The notes beneath the pieces are model-generated. The model had not been told where the DNA came from. It did no database searches and worked only from the letters and a program-made list of their open reading frames with translations. The position numbers and the translations under genes were made by a program. This document shows, piece by piece, positions 31,837-42,812 of a stretch of DNA of 64,000 bases (position 1 is the stretch's first letter; every line of letters starts with the position of its first letter). This DNA is from Azolla caroliniana (Eukaryota > Polypodiophyta), in the NCBI GenBank assembly GCA_043228905.1, contig JBHGNT010000007.1, forward strand, positions 9,300,001 through 9,364,000, written 5' to 3'.

Positions 31837-32195
31837 TGTTGAGAATCAAACTCAACTTCCTGTGAGTGGGAACACACTCTAGGATACTCAAGTGTGTGAA
31901 CACCCCACCTCCTTGTATAGTAATTAGTGTGTCATAGAAGTTAATGTCCTATGACACATATTCTTTAAGTAGTTAAGACACGACCTCTTTCCTAAGAGGC
32001 GGTACTAGTGAGAGAACTTAGAGAGAAGGTGACTACATAAGCACCTTCTCCTTCTCTTTGTAATAGTTGTTGGTTATTCTTGTCTCCTTGTTAATATTGT
32101 TTTCTGTTTTGACTCCAATCTTGAGCTCTCTCTCTCTCTCTCCACGCACACACACAATTCTTCCGTTGCACAAAATCCATCACCGATTCTTTACA
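31837..32195 (+). repeat. 3' LTR of the 26552-32195 Copia
   Basis: 359 bp, preceded by PPT TTTGAAGGGGAG at 31825-31836. It has a shorter CT/CA tract than the 5' LTR. Confidence 0.95.
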
Positions 32196-32228
32196 CTTGA
32201 CATGACATGTCGACAAGGGGAGTTTCCA

Positions 32229-32526
32229 ATGGAAAAAATGGTTGAAAGTAGCTTCAATGTGGACATGGTCAACTTCATGATGGCTGTTAATGGTTTCAGG
32301 GTTAGGGTTAATAATGATGAAGATAGAAATAGGTTTAACGATGATGATGATAATGAATGTTGATGGTGATGGAGATGATGAGGATTGCGGATTGCAGAAT
32401 TGATGGGCGAAGATGTTGATGTGCACTAAGAAGCATTGTGGGGTGGGGTGTGGTGCCTAGAATGGCTCCACCCCCCTCCCCTCCCAAGGGGGTTCAACGT
32501 AAGGGAAGAGAGAGAGAAAGAGAGAT

Positions 32527-32592
<66 letters not shown>

Positions 32593-35200
32593 TTCCTTAT
32601 TCATTCATTCCCCATAAGGGGTTAAATAGTTACAAAAGGGTAGATACACAGGGGTGCAAGCCCCTTTGTCCATTCACACTAATCACTCACTCACACCTCT
32701 TCGTATTTGTCCACATGCACACACGTGTGCATGTGTACACATACGTATCTACTCACACTCACAATTACACTTATACACATTTACACATACACATCAACAA
32801 CATTATAACATTCCACCCTCGCTCATCACACTTGACTCTCCATACATCTCGTACAGTAACAATGATCACGATAAGCCAAATGATACAAGAGCAAAGTACA
32901 ACTAACTCTTTGGAAAGCAAGTTGAAATTTCTTGGGCAATCAGTGATTCAGAAGATTGGTCAATTTAATAGCGAAGACATCATGGGAGTTTTGGAGGTAT
33001 ATGAGAATGAAATGGCCAATAAATGTACTTGACTATGTTACACATGGTAGGTCAATTCAACAAAGTGGTGACTCTAGAGGTTCGAGTAAAGGTATATGAA
33101 TTTCAAGAAAGATTCCACATAGATCGGAGTGGGTTTTGTCAAGCATTGTTAAATGAGTATATGCTTGACGATCGTACAAGAGTCATGAATAAGGCCTTTC
33201 TCGAGTAGACTACGAAAGAAGGGAAAGGTCTTTCCATATTAGAAATACTAAGAGAATTTGAAAAGAAGCACAATGAGATCTAGGTGAGGGATCGATAACT
33301 TCTTCAGTTGGAGAAGGTAGATTTGTTTGTTCGAACAACGAAAAAATCATATAGAAAATATCTAATGATCCTTCTGGAGGATTGAACAAGCACAACTAGA
33401 TTTGTATCCAACTGGACCGAGGTCCCAAAGGCCTATTGCAATGGAGGATGATGCGAAAACCTCGAGGAAGATTATTATAAGAGATCATCCACCACAAGAA
33501 TAGATTACTTGAGGCCGAAGCATATTCTCATGAGGAGAGGACGAGACTAGACTCATTTTGTTTTTGTATGTACAGGATTTAGGTAGTAACTGGCGAGATG
33601 GTTGATGTGGAAAATGAAACATACTTTTTGATCTCTTGATAAGGATGAATGTTGATGGTGTGGAGGTTAGAAGCATATTCTTGAGGGTCGCGTAAGTGTG
33701 TCGTAGTTTATCTACTTATGAAATGATCTTCCCTTGAACAGATAGTTATTATTTGTATAGATGTTCCGACATGAGGGATATGGTATAGTTGTGGGCTAAC
33801 CATGGCGGCCCACCACATTCTACATCAACATGGTTCATCATAGCTCATGTGATATTATTGGAGTTGTGAGTTGGAGAATAGGTGAAAGGAAACAAAGGAT
33901 AATTGTTATCATTATGAAGCTAGAGGAGATGATCACATTCGAACGAATGACAACATTTAAGAGGAAGTGGTGTGGACTGACCATTATGACCCACTACGCT
34001 CTATGTTCAATACATATAGGATGTCCAAAGTCATTCTTTTTCATCTTTCATTCTCCTTTGTGGTTTTCATAGGTCATCATGGCTAGAGCCATTGTAATGT
34101 TTTCATCTTCCATTCAACGTTGTAAGCCTCTGGGCAGATAACTTCAAGTTGTAGACTTCGGGCATTTTTAATACTACTGAAGAAATCTAAAGAGAGAATG
34201 GCGTGATAACACCGAACATCTAAACTGAGAATGCACGAGTCATTAAGAAGCTCTTGATGGAAATGTCATTTTCTATAAAGATGGGAAGATTCATTTATTT
34301 GAAACTCGACAACCTCTTCGATTCAACTTCCGAAAAGGCGGAATGACAAATTTAATGGAGGGTGTTGAAGCCAAGAGGATACAAGCAATTAAATACTTGG
34401 TAAAGAAGGTAGGCGATCCTCATATTGGTACTAGGTTATAGAATAAGGTGATTAATACTGCAAGTAAAGGAAAGGCCATACTAGAGACTTGAGGAAGGTT
34501 TGTGATGAGATTTGAAGTAGTATTGAGTGGAATGACCCAGTAGACACATTAACAACATTCATGCAAAAGTTGTTGGGATGAATGCACATGAAGTTCAAGT
34601 TGAAAAGAAGAGAAAAATAATGGATAAAGTTGGTCCTTCTCAAAGACTAGAAATTAAGGAGCAAAAGTGAAGAGAAATAGACAAAGCCGCTACAAAAGAA
34701 ACATCAAAGCAAAAAGCAACCCCGAGATTCAAGCTAGCCTCGAACATAGAGACTATCGTCTACATCAAAAAGATTTTAGAAACTAGAAATCTTGATAGTA
34801 AGGTAGAGCTTACTCTCAAGAAAATGTTAGGAATTACGAAGAAGAATCTCATGATGTTACAATTGATGCGATCCGAAGAAAGAGACAAGTGGCGGACGAA
34901 GTTAGAGGAGCTAATTCAATTTAAACCCAAGAAGATGTAGATGAAGAAGTTGCACATTAGGTAGAGTAAGAGGTGTACACAAAGATAATAAAAAGAACGA
35001 AGACAAAAGTCACTCCGCCTATGTTCATGGGTGGAAAGTCCCAATGGAAACTAAAGCAACAAAAGATCTCTATGGAGGATGCCACAACATTAAAGAGGTT
35101 AGGATGTTTCCGTGGATATAAATTTCTTTGTAGATAATTTCTCCATAAATCTAAAGACTTTCTCAAAGATTTCTAGAATGGGCCTCTATAGGAAGGGGTT
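32229..35200 (+). pseudogene. H-family gag/protease pseudogene (H2)
   Basis: It starts at the ATG at 32229 and is interrupted by the solo LTR. It then reads ESKLKFLGQSVIQKIGQFN…VLEVYENEM, matching the 61 kb gag. Near 34715-34900, FKLASNIETIVYIKKILE… VELTLKKMLGITKK matches the pre-protease segment of H3 (YKLRSDIEQTTDLRKVLEEK…VDLTLRELLGIAKKEF). Dense stops and frameshifts mark it as very old. Confidence 0.65.
32282..32861 (-). repeat. Solo LTR inside H2 gag, TSD ATGAT, with (GA)n
   Basis: On the minus strand it begins TGTTACTGTACGAGATG at 32861 and runs through a long (CT)n tract (complement of GA at about 32526-32588). ATGAT occurs at 32277-32281 and 32862-32866, and deleting one copy plus the LTR restores the gag frame (VNFMITISQM). 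The two halves on either side of the GA tract match the halves found separated at 37327-37530 and 39413-39640. The exact inner end is fuzzy (AACAGCC rather than AACA). Confidence 0.75.
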
Positions 35201-35365
35201 GTCATGGGGTTGATGTTAGAAAAAGAAGTAAAGGAGATGTGTGTGCAACATCAACTAGTGACACAATTATAAATACTACAAATAAGAATAACGTGGTAAA
35301 TGATTTACATAGTAGAGGCGTGTTTAAAGGTCAAAAGGAGTGAACTTGCGCAAGTGTGCAAGTTC

Positions 35366-35579
35366 AAAGGGGGTGGGTGTTGTGAACCATCAACCACCAA
35401 GTATGAACAATTACGATAAGTTATTCTATAAGTTTATGTGCTCACCATTGTAATGATGTCTTATGTAATATTGCATACATGGTGACTCACATGAGCACCA
35501 TGATTGTCATACATCATATGTTGCACATGTGTGATAAGAGGCGATCACACATACACATACACATACATGTCTCATGCAC

Positions 35580-35622
<43 letters not shown>

Positions 35623-36086
35623 TATGTGAGAGTTTGTGCACATACACATCCCATGCACATATACACACACATATGAGAGAGTGTGTGAATGCGTACAAGT
35701 GCACACGTGTAGTTACTAGACATTCCTATACTTACATTGAAGGGCAAACTGCATCAAACTTTCCCTTGTGTATAGAGAGTGCATCTTGCACCAAATAAGA
35801 AGGAAGAAGTCCACTTCACAACTATCCTCTCTTGTGACTATTCATTGACAAACCTATCTCTCTTCTAGTCTAGGTACTTGGTGGTCTCACTTTACTTTCA
35901 TATGCCCACACGTATTTATGCGACAACCGGAACTCACCCTTGCATTTCCCTATTGATTGGGATCCCGTCAATGAAGCATGTGATGATTGTGATGACAAGT
36001 CAATAGTTTGATGGTGTATTAATGTTGGTTTCATCATGTGCGTTAATCAGCTCCCACTTTAGCCAAACTAGTATATCCTCACTTAA
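35366..36086 (+). repeat. PPT and 3' LTR of H2
   Basis: AAAGGGGGTGGG at 35366-35377 precedes TGTTGTGAACC at 35378. The LTR contains a (CATACA)n array. Its end is hidden by the LINE insertion site at 36087. Confidence 0.6.
35547..35625 (+). repeat. (ACATAC)n microsatellite in the H2 LTR
   Basis: Hexanucleotide CACATA/CATACA units, about 12 copies, with one interruption (TGTCTCATG). Confidence 0.9.
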
Positions 36087-36100
36087 ATTATTAATGAGTA
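36087..36100 (+). repeat. LINE target-site duplication, left copy
   Basis: ATTATTAATGAGTA, identical to 47306-47319. Confidence 0.88.
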
Positions 36101-37194
36101 ATATATTATATAGACAGGAGATGGAGGAACAGGGAAGAGAGAGAGCGCAACAGAGAGCCGCCTCAACGACACAACAGGGGAACTCTAAAGAAGCATCCTT
36201 GCCAAAAGAATCTGAGGAGCGGCCTCTACCGATCGTATTCTCGACAGAAGAAGAGGCTGAATTCAAATCAGAGATTCAACATCTAACTCAACTCTCTGTG
36301 ATCTACAGAGTGGTGGGAGCTCAGCCTAATAGAGGTGAGTGCAAAGATTTATTACAAGCATCTATGCATGGATTAATTGGTAGGATAATAGATTTCCAAT
36401 ATATGGGACGAGGATTTTATCATGTGGAATTGGATACAATTGAATCAGTGGGCATAATGTTGGAACATAGTCCTCTTGATGTAAGAGGTGCCCGTGCATT
36501 TGTGATGCCTTGGAAACAAGGTTTTAATCCTATGGAGGCAATACGGAAAGAAGACCGGATATTTCCGTTAACGATTGTCTTCCCGGGATTACGCAAGGAG
36601 TATTTACCGATGCTTGGAGCAATAGCTTCGAGGATCGGAACAGTAGTGAGAGTCCAAGAAAGTATGGATATGCGATTAACTAAAATGGCAGGATTTCCGT
36701 CAGCTCGAATCTTGGTAGGATCACTTGAAAACTTACCTACAAAGGTAATGCTACCAAATGAAGAAGGGGATTTTATAGAACAAAATGTGGAGTTTGCTAG
36801 ACTCCTTGGACAATGCTTCTATTGTTGACAAATGGGACACTTGGCCAAGAATTGCCCAAGGAGAAATGTTAAATTTGGGTAAAAAAAACATTGTTGCGAA
36901 TATTGTAAACAAGAAGGGCATGAGGCAGATAAATGTCAAGAGAAACTAGCCTAAGATTGTATGGGTGTACAGGCACAAGGGGAAACATGAGACAATCAAT
37001 GGATAAATGTAAAGGCTAAGCATGGATGCAAGACATTTACGGTGCCTATGCAAGAGATATGCCTCACCCCTAATGCATATAATGAATGCATTGGACATAG
37101 AAACTGATACACAAGAACAACCAACATCCACTACTGAGATAAGGGGGGAAAATGTTAGTACCATCCAACCAAATGATGGATGTGTCAAGTCAAG

Positions 37195-37532
37195 TGTTAC
37201 TGGCCGGCAAAGTAGTCCAGAGTGTGAAACGAAGGAGTTATTTAATTATTAGGAATGGTTGTAAGTAAGCTATTAGTGTGGACGGACGGACCGGAATCGG
37301 TATGCCGTTCCGGATCCGGACCGATCTCTCTCTCTCTCTCTCTCCTCCCTTACGTTGATCCCCCTTGGGAGGGGGGTGGAGCCATTCTAGGCACCACCCC
37401 CCACCCTGTAATGCTTCTCAATCACTTGTCAACATCGTCATGATCTCTCTCACCATCATACCCTCCATCATTTTCACTACTACACCATTACCATTCATCC
37501 TCATCCTCTACCCTAACCCTAAAACCTATAAT
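37195..37532 (+). repeat. Left LTR, hybrid of two LTR families
   Basis: 37195-37326 matches the right LTR. From the CT tract (37325-37344) on, the sequence instead matches the reverse complement of 32285-32520. A PBS-like TGGCGACCACTAAGGCGACC follows at 37538. Confidence 0.8.
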
Positions 37533-37559
37533 ACTTTTTGGCGACCACTAAGGCGACCC

Positions 37560-39412
37560 CCCGTTGGAGACGTAGTCGAAGACTAATACGTGGCAGAGAT
37601 AGCAACGACGAAATGTGCGATAATGGTGACGATGATGTGCGAGAAATCGAATTTATGATGAGTAGGAAATCGAATCAGTAATGTGCAAGAAATGGCGACC
37701 ACAATGTGTTGGAAATGGCCACGATAACGAAAAAAAAGAAGAAATAATCATAGCGACAACCGGAATGACAGAGATAGACAACAACGATGGCCAGACTGAA
37801 GACGAGTGGGACGACAACCGGACAGCTGGAAAGACATGGCCGTTCGTGCCGAACAACAACGGAGATGACCGGGGATGACGGTCAGGATGAACGAAGACAG
37901 TCGGACAAGGTGGACAACGACAGATATGTGAAGCGACAAAGACCGTTGAAGAATGACTTGATGTCGAACGGATGGACGGAAGAATGAATGAAGGACTGGA
38001 AAGATATGGTCAGAGAGGGACAGCCAGACCTACCAATAGACAGCATCCCAGAACAACTGGCGGTCGGAGACCGGTCAAAATGCAGACAGAGACGGCTGGA
38101 AAAACATGACAGACAGAAAAGACACGGCCGGACGGGCCAACCGGTCGGAACGGTGACGGAGTCGGGACGACGATCGGACGGCGGTGGCCACATACCAACG
38201 GCCAAGAAGTGACCGAAGTGGTCGGCAACATCCAGAACGACCGGATAGCAGCAGGGGCTCGACAACCAACGGCAGGAACAATGATGATGCCGAAAGAAGA
38301 CGGGAGAGACACTGGCCGAAGATGGAGTCGGCTGGGCAGAGGCCGAATAGTGGAAAGCTCGAGAAAAGCATCGGTGATGGAGCGGGTGATGGAGCAGAAG
38401 ACGACCAAAATGGCCAGAGATGGGAGCAGCCGGACAACAGCTGAACAAACTACCGAAAAACCGGCCAGAAGACGACCAGAACGGGCCGGATCGATGGCCA
38501 GAACGACGATACCGACAGAGACTGACGAGAGGCCGGAAAAACGTCGGCCGGAGAGCGGTTGGAGTGGCCGAAGCGACGGACGACGACAGACAGAGACGGC
38601 GCTGGAGCCGGAGACGAAAAAGAAAACATACAGAACATCAGAAGGTGAGACAACTAGAAGGGCTGGACAAAGATCGGCAACAATGGTGTTGGTTACGACA
38701 AACAACAGAGAAAGATGGAAGACGCGACAGATATAGATAGACGGCCAATGATGACAACCAAAACAGCCAAAATAGAGGAAAAAAGAGAGAAGAAGGGAAG
38801 ATTTGCAGAAGAAATCGAACAAGAAGAGATCGCAGAGAAGAAAGAAGAGGAATGAGAAGCAACAATGGAAGAACAGAATAAAACAAGAAGAAGAGAGAAG
38901 AGAAAGAGAGAAGAAGAGGAGGAGGAGGAGGAGGAAGGAGAAGCACCAGTTCGAAGCAACTAAAGAAAAACAGAAGACAACAACAAGAAGGAAAAAAGAA
39001 ACATAGGGGGACGTGAAGAATTTCGGAAACATGAGGGTAGACTAACAAATTTCATAAATGTAAGGGTACATACTTAAATATTTTAAAAATCAAACGGTAT
39101 GTACGAAATTTCGAAAACTCATCAACCTAAACGAAATGGATGCGATCGACACACAACTCACAAAATCAACAAAAGGAAGATACACATACACACAACGTTT
39201 TTGGACCCATGATATCAATGTTCGTGAACCGACAGAACGAGCATGTTTGTGTCGATGAAGATTCGCTGACCGACGGAGATGTTCGAGTCAAGCGCTCCGA
39301 TCAAGGGAGTCGATCGTTGAGAGGACCGATGGAAATTCCGGTCGAAGAAAGATTATGATCAAGGCATGTGGGATCAACGTGCAAGGCACTCTCCCACGGG
39401 CGTGCCATATTG
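37560..39412 (+). other. G-type internal region, purine-rich, non-coding
   Basis: Strong A/G bias on the + strand, culminating in a nearly pure purine run at about 38770-38945. Frames are open on both strands only because of low complexity, and no domain is visible. The 3' part (39200-39412) ends with CTCTCCCACGGGCGTGCCAT just before the LTR-like start TGTTACCGTACG. Confidence 0.6.
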
Positions 39413-39640
39413 TGTTACCGTACGAGATGTACGGGTGATTGATGAGTGTGATAAGTGAGGGTGAAAGATGTAATGTATGTGTAATGTCATACAATTATGA
39501 GTGTGAATGTAAGTGTGAGTGTGGTGGATACAAAGAGGTGTGAGTGAGTGATTAGGTGTGAATGCCCAAGGGGACTTGCACCCTTGTGTATCTACTCTTT
39601 TGTAACTATTTAACCCCCCTTATGGGGATTCCGCATGAAG
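39413..39640 (+). repeat. First half of a G-family LTR inside the chimeric element
   Basis: TGTTACCGTACGAGATGTACGGG… through GGAATCCCCATAAGG-type sequence (as reverse complement) matches 32590-32861. It breaks off at GGAAGA, exactly where the solo copy enters its CT/GA tract. Confidence 0.8.
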
Positions 39641-39641
39641 G

Positions 39642-41659
39642 AAGACAAGGACTCATGAAGAGGAAATAGAGGAGGAGCCTACGGAGCACCTCCAGCGACG
39701 GTCGTTGGCAAGGATCGTTGAGGCAGCCGGGAAACGTTCGAACCCTCAGACGGAGGGAGTGCCGGCTCCCCATACTGAGACTCCCACGCCAAGGGAGGAA
39801 CCGGAACCGGTGCGCATGGCACCGGAATCAGAAGCCCCTGCACCACCCGCAGCACCGGCAAGTCCCATTCCGCCAGAGTCGGAAAGGTCAATGCAGCCTC
39901 CCTCGGCCAACCAAGAAGAAGCGCAAGGGGAACCAGGACAACAAGGTGGTCCACAGGAAGAAACGGAATTGCAACTCGGCGCAATCAGACGGGACCACCC
40001 ACCCACAAGCGAGCCCATCCGTCAAACCTCCGTGCAAGCGCAACAACAATGCACCGGTAGCCTGTGGCTCCGGTGGATAAGCGAACAGATTGTCGGAGCA
40101 GTGGGGTATATTGAGGCGGAAGAAAGAGCGCAAAGCGAACGGTTGCTCGTCACAACCGAACAACTAGAGACGGCCCGGTCCAGAATCCGGTGCCTTGAAA
40201 AAGACTTGGATCAGGTCACGGCAGAAATGGCCAAAATGGCCTTAACGGCAACACAGATCCAAGCACCAGTGACTCTGGTAAGTGTACAGAATAAAGAAAC
40301 ATACCAACCTGTACATACTAATAAGACCCCGGCAACGGAAACTGTTCCAGAGAGAGATGCGGCGCAAGCCCAGGAGCTTACGGAATTGAGAGATGAACTT
40401 GCTGCACAAGAAGCGCTAAGGAGCCGTGAACGGGAATTGAAGACAGCGGCCGAAGTAGAATTAAAGAAGACTGCTGAGAACCTCCGCCGGGCAGAGGAGA
40501 GCCTCCGGAAAGGCCATCAAGCGTACGACCGGCTAAGGGAGGAAAAAGACAAAGTGCTGCAGGAAAAGGACAAGTTGCGGAAGATGGCGGAAACGGAAAT
40601 TGAACAGCTAAAGGAGGAGCTCCGCCAGCTGAAGGACCGTGAGGACCAGGCCCGTCGACAGATCAACGTACGGCTCAAGCAAAAGACAGATGATTTTGAG
40701 CACCTGCACCGAGACTACAAACGGCTGGAAACGGAGCATAAGGAACAGATGGCTGAGCTCCGGCAGGAAGTTGATCAGGCCGCGACGGCGCTCGCCGACG
40801 AACGAGCGGAAAATACAAGACGGTTGGACGAGGCGGAGAAGGTCTGGATGGAGCTCCAGAGTCAGCAGTAGGAAGAAAGGGAGAGAGCGACAACGGTATT
40901 GCAAAAATTACAAAGCACATATCAAAGGCAATTGACGCATTACAAGGAGCAGGCGGAAGACAACGTCATAATCATCAAGCAATTAAAGGAGGAACGGCAA
41001 GCGGCGGAGATCAAAGCGCAGATGGGAATGGGCCGGATTAAGTGCATCCTCCGGGCATGGCTGAATCAGACAAAACGCTTGATTGACGAAAGCTCCGTAA
41101 GATGGTGGACAAAGTGGGCACAAAATACGGCGGAACTCCAATTGCTACGGGCAGACGTGGAAAACCGGCGGAAGGCAGGAGATGATTGTTACACGTTGAC
41201 TTCCGAGGACTTCACCGCCATACGGGACGAGTTGGCTGATGACTTCCAAGTCCTGGCGGATGAACAACTGGTGGAGGTCCGGCAACTCGTAGCTCCGCTA
41301 GACGATGATAGGCTGGACGCTCAAATCCAGTTTGAGAGCTACGAGCAGTCCCGGGTTCGGGAAGAAAAAGCACGGGAAGCGGCAACGGTTAACCTTAGTG
41401 ATGAGGAACCGTCGCCGGCCGAGGGCTAGGCCAGAACCAGTCAACCGGAGACCACTACGACGGAGGGAGCAACGACAGAAACGCCGGTGTCGGAGCAACA
41501 AACGGAGGAGCAGCCGCAACAGCCACCAACAGACCAGTCGCAGCAGCCATCAACGGAGCAGCAACAGCAACAGCAACAACCACAACAACAACAACCAATT
41601 CCAGATGAACCATTGGAGACTCTCGAACAAAGCATTTTGGATATTTTGGACGAAGAATA
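39642..41659 (+). pseudogene. Long coiled-coil protein of the chimeric LTR element
   Basis: One frame runs from about 39642 to a TAG at 41657-41659, about 672 codons, interrupted only by TAG at 40869-40871 and TAG at 41427-41429. It lacks an ATG before 39816, so the 5' end was probably lost at the junction with LTR G. Order: Pro/Glu-rich N-terminus, an IYx-type WLRWISEQIVGAVGYIEAEE segment, heptad-rich coiled coil over several hundred residues (KKTAENLRRAEESLRKG, EEKDKVLQEKDKLRKM), a second basic region (RIKCILRAWLNQTKRL), and a Gln/Pro-rich C-terminus. No zinc knuckle, protease or RT. A gag-like structural role is a guess from its position beside the LTR; I do not recognise the family. Confidence 0.75.
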
Positions 41660-41715
41660 GCAAGGGTCGGATGGTGGATTCGACATACAAGGTACTGTCC
41701 CACGAGCGTGCCATG

Positions 41716-42150
41716 TGTTACCGGCTGGCAAAGTAGTCCAGAGTGTGAAATGAAGGAGTTATTTAATTATTAGGAATGGTTGTAAGTAAGCTATTAGTGT
41801 GGACGGACGGACCGGAATCGGTATGCCGTTCCGGATCCGGACCGATCCCGAACAGGTGCGGATGGCACCGTTTTGTACTACAAACCAGAAACCTATTTAA
41901 AGGCCCGGATACAATGTAATGAGCAGCGGATAATTAATGAAGCTTAGTGTTTTTTATCTCTCTGTGTTAATTGCCGTTCTGCATTCATTGTTATATCTTA
42001 CGCGTGTGATTACTAAGTACAATCTTGCTAAGTAACCTAATTAAGTCGGATTAATCGTTGAGCCTAATCCTCTTGCCGTAACACCCCTTTGGTGAAGTGT
42101 CTTCCGTAGACACCCTGTGTTAGGCCATTGTCCAGCCCTAAGAGTTAACA
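41716..42150 (+). repeat. Right LTR of the 37195-42150 element
   Basis: 435 bp, TGTTACCGG…AGTTAACA, TATA-like CTATTTAAAGG near 41889, followed by TSD TCAAG. It is preceded by CCCACGAGCGTGCCATG, which also precedes the foreign LTR start at 39413 in similar form. Confidence 0.9.
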
Positions 42151-42812
42151 TCAAGAATATTACGATCACAAAAATTGGATAATGTGATCACAATAAGAAC
42201 ATGTGGGATGTTGAAGGAGGATACTGGAAATGGTGGGTTTTCAATACTTGATTATGCAGCCCCCTTTGGGCATGATTTCACAAAACATTTGGGTGTTAAA
42301 GATGTTCATGAACCCAATGCAATAAGGGTCCATGTTTTATTTAGACAAAAACAAGTGGAAATCCCATTTGTCGGTTATTCCTTTCCATTATGTGGTTATG
42401 AGAGAAATGACATATGGAATCAACCGAATGTTATGTTGGCCATGAGAGGACAAGTTTTGTATTTTGCCAAATACGTGCAAAATCCTCAATTGGGGGAAAC
42501 AATATTGAGGGGGTTAGAGAATGCAAGTTGTTCAGTGGTTCCGTATTTGGATGCAATGAACCGCAAGCATGTTGTATTGGATGTACCTTCAGATATATTG
42601 TTTGATTTTGGATATGTTTATATTCATGAAGATGATGTGCCAGAAAGCCAAGCCAAGGCTCGGGCCCATCATCATTGGCGATTCATTAAAGAAGGTTGTG
42701 ACATACTCAAAAGCCAAATGGTGATTATGGGAGATGGGGGGGGCGTAAGCTCCGTAGAACCATCCTCTAAGACTTGAAGGATCGGGTCTGGTTCGGTCTC
42801 TAACAATTGTTA

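Larger units (their letters stand above)
26552..32195 (+). mobile_element. Copia LTR retrotransposon with nested solo LTR, TSD CTTGA
   Basis: The LTRs at 26552-26924 and 31837-32195 start TGTTGAGAATC and end CTTTACA. The flanks CTTGA (26547-26551 and 32196-32200) match exactly. PBS TGGTATTGGAGC abuts the 5' LTR. The internal region is homologous to the 1172-7046 Copia. About a dozen LTR substitutions indicate an older insertion than 1172-7046. A 510-bp solo LTR sits in gag at 27513-28022. The host site is the leader of H2. Confidence 0.95.
25976..36086 (+). mobile_element. H2: decayed H-family Gypsy-like element, twice interrupted
   Basis: Leader and gag match the H copies at 8.1 and 61 kb. 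The priming-site-like TTGGTGAAACTTGA at 26539-26552 is cut by a Copia, and CTTGACATGACATG resumes at 32196. Gag starts at about 32229. A PPT (AAAGGGGGTGGG, 35366-35377) and a 3' LTR starting TGTTGTGAACC at 35378 follow. The LTR start aligns with about 25940-26110 (blocks ATTGCATACATGGTG / ATACATGGTGATGCA), giving the approximate 5' LTR; its exact start is uncertain. A tandem ~120-bp duplication (26212-26458, GGGAA.GTTT.TCATCTCCCAA) lies in the 5' LTR region. Confidence 0.6.
37195..42150 (+). mobile_element. Non-autonomous, apparently chimeric LTR retrotransposon, TSD TCAAG
   Basis: It is inserted in LINE ORF1 with TCAAG on both sides (37190-37194, 42151-42155). The outer LTR starts match over 132 bp (37195-37326 = 41716-41847 with three C/T differences), but the left LTR switches at ACCGATC into a CT tract and then into a different LTR family. 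Internal order: second half of LTR family G, G leader, ~1.8 kb purine-rich sequence, first half of LTR G (39413-39640), a coiled-coil open frame (39642-41659), then the complete right LTR. No protease, integrase or RT is present, so movement would need enzymes in trans. Confidence 0.88.
36121..42777 (+). pseudogene. LINE ORF1 (gag-like, CCHC), split by insertion
   Basis: The ATG at 36121 opens 236 codons: an acidic N-terminus, then a DUF4283-like region (LLQASMHGLIGRIIDFQYMGRGFYHVEL… ARAFVMPWKQGFNP) as in plant LINE ORF1. Two CX2CX4HX4C knuckles follow near 36810-36940 (CFYC..MGHLAKNC with an internal TGA at 36826, and CEYCKQEGHEADKC), with more stops. The LTR element cuts the frame at 37194. 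The C-terminal part resumes after 42155 and stays open for about 200 codons to 42777 (FGHDFTKHLGVKDVHEPNA…). Role in known L1s: nucleic-acid chaperone packaging the LINE RNA. The C-terminal region is not one I can name. Confidence 0.85.

Noticed and set aside
38010-39032. 340-codon minus-strand frame in the chimeric element
   Set aside because: Ser/Leu/Phe low complexity from the complement of a purine-rich tract. No ATG-supported domain, and competing frames lie on the other strand.
37327-39640. Simple nested insertion of a complete G element into the left LTR
   Set aside because: I saw no TSD at the two edges, and the LTR halves are in permuted order (second half first), which a normal insertion would not give.
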